11,288 nt of DNA, taken from NCBI GenBank assembly GCA_030654645.1, contig JAURXC010000376.1, positions 1 to 11,288 of the forward strand, written 5' to 3'. A program made the translations under genes and the position numbers. This stretch comes from Deltaproteobacteria bacterium. Its GTDB lineage: Bacteria > Desulfobacterota > Desulfuromonadia > Geobacterales > Pseudopelobacteraceae. The first letter of the stretch is position 1. Each line of letters begins with the position of its first letter. The notes under the pieces are model-generated. The model did not search any database. It was not told the origin of the DNA and worked only from the letters and a program-made list of their open reading frames with translations. Positions 7,944-11,288 of the stretch are shown piece after piece.

Positions 7944-9092
7944 ATGAAAACTCACTTCGAACGCCCCTTCGTGGCGCAGCTGGAAAAACGTATTTCAACT
8001 GGACAGCCGTTGATACAGGTGTTGGTCGGCCCGCGTCAGGTAGGCAAGACCACTGGAATACGGCAACTTCTTGCCCGTTATCCTCACGGCTCACACTATG
8101 CCAATGCCGATGACCTGCTGGTTACAGATCGCAGTTGGCTGCTGGAACAGTGGCAGAAAGCAAGATTGCTGGGTGACGGCGCACTGCTGGTTGTTGATGA
8201 AATCCAGAAAGTTCCAAACTGGTCCGAGGCGCTCAAAGCCTTATGGGACAAGGGCCCTGGCATGCTCCGCGTTATTGTGCTCGGCTCAAGTTCTCTGCAA
8301 ATACAGACCGGTTTGACGGAAAGCCTTGCCGGAAGATTTGAACTGACGAGAATTTATCATTGGAACTATGCGGAGCTTAAACTGGCTTTTGGCTATGACC
8401 TTGAACGATTCCTGATGTATGGCGGATATCCCGGTTCGGTTCCGTATGAAGACGAGTACGACCGCTGGTATGCCTACCTGAAAGACTCGATTGTGGAGGC
8501 GGTTATCGGCAAAGACATACTGATGAACCGAAAGGTGGGAAATCCTGCCCTGTTTCGTCAGGCGTTCGAAATTCTCTGCCGCTATCCCGCACAGGAAATA
8601 AGCTATACAAAGCTGTTAGGGCAATTACAGGACAAGGGCAATACCGACCTGATCAAGTATTATATCGAGCTGTATGCGGGAGCGTTCCTGATTCATCCGT
8701 TGGAAAAATATTCCGCCAAGGGTTGGCTGACACGCTCTTCCACTCCTAAAATACTTATCGCCTGCCCCGCGCTCTACACACTGACCGAAGGATCGCATGT
8801 GCTGGATGATCCTGAAAAACGGGGGCGTCTGTTAGAACTGGCGGTCGGCGCACAGTTACTGCAATTGCCGGGGGAACTGTATTATTGGCGAGAAAAAAAT
8901 GCCGAGGTCGATTTTGTCTACCGATATCAGGGTGAACTCTATGCGGTAGAGGTTAAATCCGGTCGTCGCAGAACGGCAAAGGGTCTTGATATGTTTTTGA
9001 AACAGTTTCCGGATGCGAATGCCATTATTTTAACTACCGATAATTTTCCCGCTTTTTCTGAAGCTCCGTTGAAATTCTTGCGGGCATTGTAA
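7944..9092 (+). CDS. AAA_14/DUF4143-family ATPase with C-terminal nuclease-like region
   Basis: The 382-residue protein belongs to the large family of COG1373-type ATPases of unknown role, common in mobile and accessory DNA. The N-terminal AAA domain shows Walker A GPRQVGKT (29-36), Walker B LLVVDEIQ (81-88, Asp85-Glu86), a sensor-like LGSSSLQ (113-119) and LAGRFE with Arg131. The middle (about 180-300) is DUF4143. The C-terminal part has EVDFV (321-325) and AVEVKSG (335-341); Asp323, Glu336 and Lys338 fit the PD-(D/E)XK nuclease pattern, but cutting activity is unproven. The ATG at 7944 has no recognisable ribosome site; the frame stays open upstream to a GTG at 7899 inside the inverted repeat, also without one. 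The GC content is visibly lower than its neighbours (30 of 60 bases in 8401-8460 against 43 of 60 in 10201-10260), suggesting transfer. It has no partner gene; a toxin or defence role would be speculation. Confidence 0.9.
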   Translation: MKTHFERPFVAQLEKRISTGQPLIQVLVGPRQVGKTTGIRQLLARYPHGSHYANADDLLVTDRSWLLEQWQKARLLGDGALLVVDEIQKVPNWSEALKALWDKGPGMLRVIVLGSSSLQIQTGLTESLAGRFELTRIYHWNYAELKLAFGYDLERFLMYGGYPGSVPYEDEYDRWYAYLKDSIVEAVIGKDILMNRKVGNPALFRQAFEILCRYPAQEISYTKLLGQLQDKGNTDLIKYYIELYAGAFLIHPLEKYSAKGWLTRSSTPKILIACPALYTLTEGSHVLDDPEKRGRLLELAVGAQLLQLPGELYYWREKNAEVDFVYRYQGELYAVEVKSGRRRTAKGLDMFLKQFPDANAIILTTDNFPAFSEAPLKFLRAL

Positions 9093-9101
9093 ACGATTTG
9101 A
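9091..9101 (+). repeat. right copy of the 11-bp imperfect direct repeat
   Basis: AAACGATTTGA matches 7863-7873 at 10 of 11 positions. It begins inside the TAA stop codon of the ATPase gene and so closes a cassette of about 1.2 kb. Confidence 0.35.
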
Positions 9102-9117
9102 CAATCCTGCCGTTAAT

Positions 9118-9148
9118 GTGGTGCGGACATGGAACCGGTCTGCATCAC
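9118..9148 (+). terminator. hairpin between the convergent ATPase and selB genes, possible terminator
   Basis: GTGGTGCGGAC (9118-9128) can pair with GTCTGCATCAC (9138-9148) over 11 bp with two G-U pairs and a 9-nt loop in the plus-strand transcript. On the minus strand the two wobbles become A-C mismatches, so it fits the ATPase mRNA better. Only a short TATTT follows, which makes it a weak intrinsic terminator at best. Confidence 0.35.
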
Positions 9149-9154
9149 GGCTAT

Positions 9155-11065
9155 TTAACGCCTTCGCAGCACCCGCTTGTCCCCCACCCGGATCGTGACC
9201 TTCTCGCTGTCGAAGTGTTCCAGCAGCGGAATCAGGAATTTGCGCGACAGACCGGTCAATTCGCGGTATTCGGGGGGGGTGACCTCTCCCTTTTCCCGCA
9301 GTAGCGCCACCAGTTTTTCCCGCAGCCCGTCCAGGGCGGAGGTGGAGTAAAACAGGTCGGCCGAGATGCGGGCTACCTGGCCGTTGCGGGTCAGCAGCGC
9401 CAGGTTGTCGCGCACGGTTTTCTCGTCACAGCGGAAACGCTCGATGATCTCCTTGACCGTGGGGGGCTCGATGCCTCCCCCGGCGATGAAGGCGGAGATC
9501 CTGTTTGCCAGGCCATCGGCAGCGGCGGCGTGGCGGGCGGTCTGTCCGGCCGGGCGGATGATGTCACGGTCGGGAATTACCAGGCCGTCCTTTTCCAGTG
9601 CGGTCATCAGCGGGGTGAAAAAACGTGCGTCACTCCGCCTGGGAAGGCGCGTCTTCAGCTCCTCCTTGCCCATGCCCTCCTTGAGCGGGTTGGCTGCCAG
9701 GAATGATGCCAGCTCCTGCAAAAGGCCCTGTTTGAGCGTGTCAACGGCGCTCCTGGCCAGGAACAGCCTCGGTTCGCGGACCATCTGCACGATCCCGCCG
9801 GCCGAGAGCAGCGCGGTCAGCGTCGTTTCGAGCGCTTTGCGGGGGAATCCGCTGCGCATCAGCACGTCGTCGAAAGTGATGCCGGAGAGCAGGCTCTGGG
9901 AGATGATCAGCTGGACGGTGCTCTGCTGGTCGGCGCTGCCGAACGCCTCCAGCAGCTGCAGCGCCTCGTCGTTACGCCTGCGCCGGCGGGGAGGGAAGGG
10001 GTCCAGCGTGACTCCGCCGCCGACCGTGATCTGCGGTGAAAAGGCCCGCAGGATGTAACTGTCGCCCGATAGCAGCAGCGCCGGCTCCTTCAGGCGCAAC
10101 TGGACGTAGGCGCTTTCGCCCGGCTGCAGCGTGTCGCGGTCCAGCAGGATCACCTGGGCCGGCACCTCGTAGGTGGCCGAATGCAGCCGTACCGTGGCGC
10201 GGTGCTTCAGCTCGCGGGGAGCCGAGGCCAGATAGTCCAGGCGCACGTCCACGGTGCGGGTGGCGTGGAACACGCCGCGCGGCGTCACCACATCGCCTCG
10301 ATGGACCTGGTCCAGGTCGATTCCCTGCAGGTTAACCGCCAGCCGTTGACCGGCCTGCCCCTTGTCCCCCTTGATGCCATGGGCCTGGATGCCGCGCACG
10401 CGCCCCTCGCGGCCGGAGGGAAGCAGCTCCAGCTCGTCTCCGATGCCGATCTCACCCGACAGCAGCGTGCCGGTCACCACCGTGCCGAAGCCGGGCACCG
10501 TGAAGACCCGGTCCACCGGCAGGCGGAAAGGACCTTCTCGGCGTTTTTCCACCGCCTGCCGCGCCAGCAGCGACAGCTGGCTCTTCAGCTCGTCCAGTCC
10601 TTCGCCGCTGCGGGAGGACACCGCCACGATCGGCGCTTGCTCCAGGAAGCTGCCGGCGACGAAATCGCGCACCTCTTCCGTGACCAGCTCCAGCCAATCC
10701 CGCTCGACGGTATCGCGTTTGGTCAGCGCCACCAATCCGCTTTTGACCCCCAAAAGCCGCAGGATGTCCAGGTGCTCGCGGGTCTGGGGCATGATGCCCT
10801 CGTCGGCGGCGATTACCAGCATCACCAGGTCCATGCCCCCCACGCCGGCCACCATGGTGCGGACGAATTTCTCGTGTCCCGGCACATCCACGATCCCGAA
10901 ACAGAGTCCGTCCGGCAGTTCCAGGTGGGCGAAGCCCAACTCGATCGTGATGCCGCGCGCCTTCTCCTCCTTCAGGCGGTCGGTGTCGATGCCGGTCAGA
11001 GCCTTGACCAGCGAGGTTTTGCCATGGTCGATATGTCCGGCGGTGCCGAGGATCAGGTGTTTCAT
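9155..11065 (-). CDS. selB: selenocysteine-specific translation elongation factor SelB
   Basis: SelB delivers selenocysteinyl-tRNA(Sec) to the ribosome at UGA codons marked by a SECIS hairpin. The product is 636 residues, close to the E. coli protein (614). The GTPase domain has G1 GTAGHIDHGKTS (7-18), G2 GITIELGF (38-45), G3 DVPGH (60-64), G4 TKRD (115-118) and G5 near SSRSG (150-154). Beta-barrel domains II and III follow to about residue 350 (RVFTVPGFGTVVTGTLLSG starts domain II). The C-terminal part, from about 370, is the SelB-specific series of winged helices that bind SECIS RNA. The ATG at 11065 is chosen because the GTPase sequence begins there and it overlaps the upstream stop as ATGA; the frame continues upstream without homology. 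The ATG lacks a clear ribosome site of its own, so translation is probably coupled to the Mog gene. selA and the tRNA(Sec) gene are not in the window. Confidence 0.97.
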   Translation of the reverse strand: MKHLILGTAGHIDHGKTSLVKALTGIDTDRLKEEKARGITIELGFAHLELPDGLCFGIVDVPGHEKFVRTMVAGVGGMDLVMLVIAADEGIMPQTREHLDILRLLGVKSGLVALTKRDTVERDWLELVTEEVRDFVAGSFLEQAPIVAVSSRSGEGLDELKSQLSLLARQAVEKRREGPFRLPVDRVFTVPGFGTVVTGTLLSGEIGIGDELELLPSGREGRVRGIQAHGIKGDKGQAGQRLAVNLQGIDLDQVHRGDVVTPRGVFHATRTVDVRLDYLASAPRELKHRATVRLHSATYEVPAQVILLDRDTLQPGESAYVQLRLKEPALLLSGDSYILRAFSPQITVGGGVTLDPFPPRRRRRNDEALQLLEAFGSADQQSTVQLIISQSLLSGITFDDVLMRSGFPRKALETTLTALLSAGGIVQMVREPRLFLARSAVDTLKQGLLQELASFLAANPLKEGMGKEELKTRLPRRSDARFFTPLMTALEKDGLVIPDRDIIRPAGQTARHAAAADGLANRISAFIAGGGIEPPTVKEIIERFRCDEKTVRDNLALLTRNGQVARISADLFYSTSALDGLREKLVALLREKGEVTPPEYRELTGLSRKFLIPLLEHFDSEKVTIRVGDKRVLRRR

Positions 11066-11288
11066 GGCAATTTGAGGTGCCGATCGTGATGGAATTTGCC
11101 GCCGCAATCGTCCTGCCCGCCGCGGATTTTCTCCACCGCGTGACCGATAGTGGTCCAGATTGCCCCCAGGTTTTCCACTGCTCCCTTGGGGCTGCCAGGC
11201 AGGTTGATGATCAGGGATTGCCCGCGGATGCCGGCCACGGCCCGCGACAGCGCCGCCATCGGCGTGATCTCCAGGCTCTTCAGCCGCA
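11062..11288 (-). CDS. MogA/MoaB-family molybdenum cofactor biosynthesis protein, C-terminal part
   Basis: Only the last 74 residues are visible; the gene starts beyond the right edge. The family adenylylates molybdopterin before molybdenum insertion. The visible LEITPMAALSRAVAGIRG and INLPGSPKGAVENL are the typical C-terminal MogA/MoaB motifs, the second forming part of the molybdopterin-binding site. A short polar tail with several histidines and cysteine (QDDCGGKFHHDRH) follows the conserved domain. The TGA stop overlaps the selB ATG in an ATGA arrangement, so both are made from one transcript. MogA and MoaB cannot be separated from this fragment. Confidence 0.9.
   Translation of the reverse strand, partial: RLKSLEITPMAALSRAVAGIRGQSLIINLPGSPKGAVENLGAIWTTIGHAVEKIRGGQDDCGGKFHHDRHLKLP

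Noticed and set aside
9118..9148. SECIS element
   Set aside because: It lies next to selB, but there is no in-frame UGA selenoprotein gene around it, and the stem is uninterrupted only in the opposite-strand transcript.
10181..11089. 302-residue open frame on the plus strand opposite selB
   Set aside because: It is fully antisense to the SelB GTPase domains, has no ribosome site or domain, and shows the low-complexity composition expected of a shadow frame.
11066..11107. Extended SelB N-terminus
   Set aside because: The added 14 residues overlap the Mog C-terminus and precede the conserved GTPase start; the ATGA overlap supports the ATG at 11065.

Overview
The window looks like chromosome of a Geobacter-type deltaproteobacterium (order Geobacterales / Desulfuromonadia). 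The signs are a PpcA-family periplasmic triheme cytochrome, an acetate-type gluconeogenic pyruvate phosphate dikinase, a selenocysteine elongation factor and a cytosolic molybdopterin oxidoreductase, most of them in GC-rich DNA. The genus is an inference; no species is named.

Layout. Positions 1-197 hold AT-rich, non-coding DNA with two possible structured elements. A triheme cytochrome (198-461, minus) and the type II secretion pseudopilin gspG (747-1187, plus) diverge from a 285-bp region containing a perfect 14-bp palindrome. Next comes ppdK (1330-3984, plus), with its own sigma-70-like promoter, a leader hairpin and a strong bidirectional terminator at 4006-4042. Converging on that terminator is a compact minus-strand operon: a double-ACT-domain protein (5730-5170), peptide deformylase (5167-4661) and an AMMECR1-domain protein (4637-4089). 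Divergent from this operon is a 676-residue molybdopterin oxidoreductase (5843-7873). Then comes a lower-GC, stand-alone AAA_14/DUF4143 ATPase (7944-9092), preceded by a 46-bp inverted repeat and bracketed by an 11-bp imperfect direct repeat. The right end is a translationally coupled minus-strand pair: the C-terminal part of a MogA/MoaB molybdenum-cofactor protein (cut by the window edge) and full-length selB (11065-9155).

How the genes relate. Three themes can be seen: periplasmic electron transfer and secretion (cytochrome, GspG), central carbon and protein maturation (PpdK, Def, ACT, AMMECR1), and molybdenum/selenium enzymology (Mo oxidoreductase, Mog, SelB). MogA/MoaB helps make the cofactor that enzymes such as the Mo oxidoreductase and formate dehydrogenases need, and SelB inserts the selenocysteine found in many formate dehydrogenases. 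The Mo oxidoreductase here, however, has a cysteine (TGC) at the likely Mo-ligand position, not selenocysteine.

Most of the window is ordinary housekeeping and respiratory DNA. The least explained parts are the ATPase cassette (7863-9101), the partnerless Mo oxidoreductase, and the structured non-coding elements near the left end. No CRISPR array, tRNA, rRNA, transposase or prophage gene was found.
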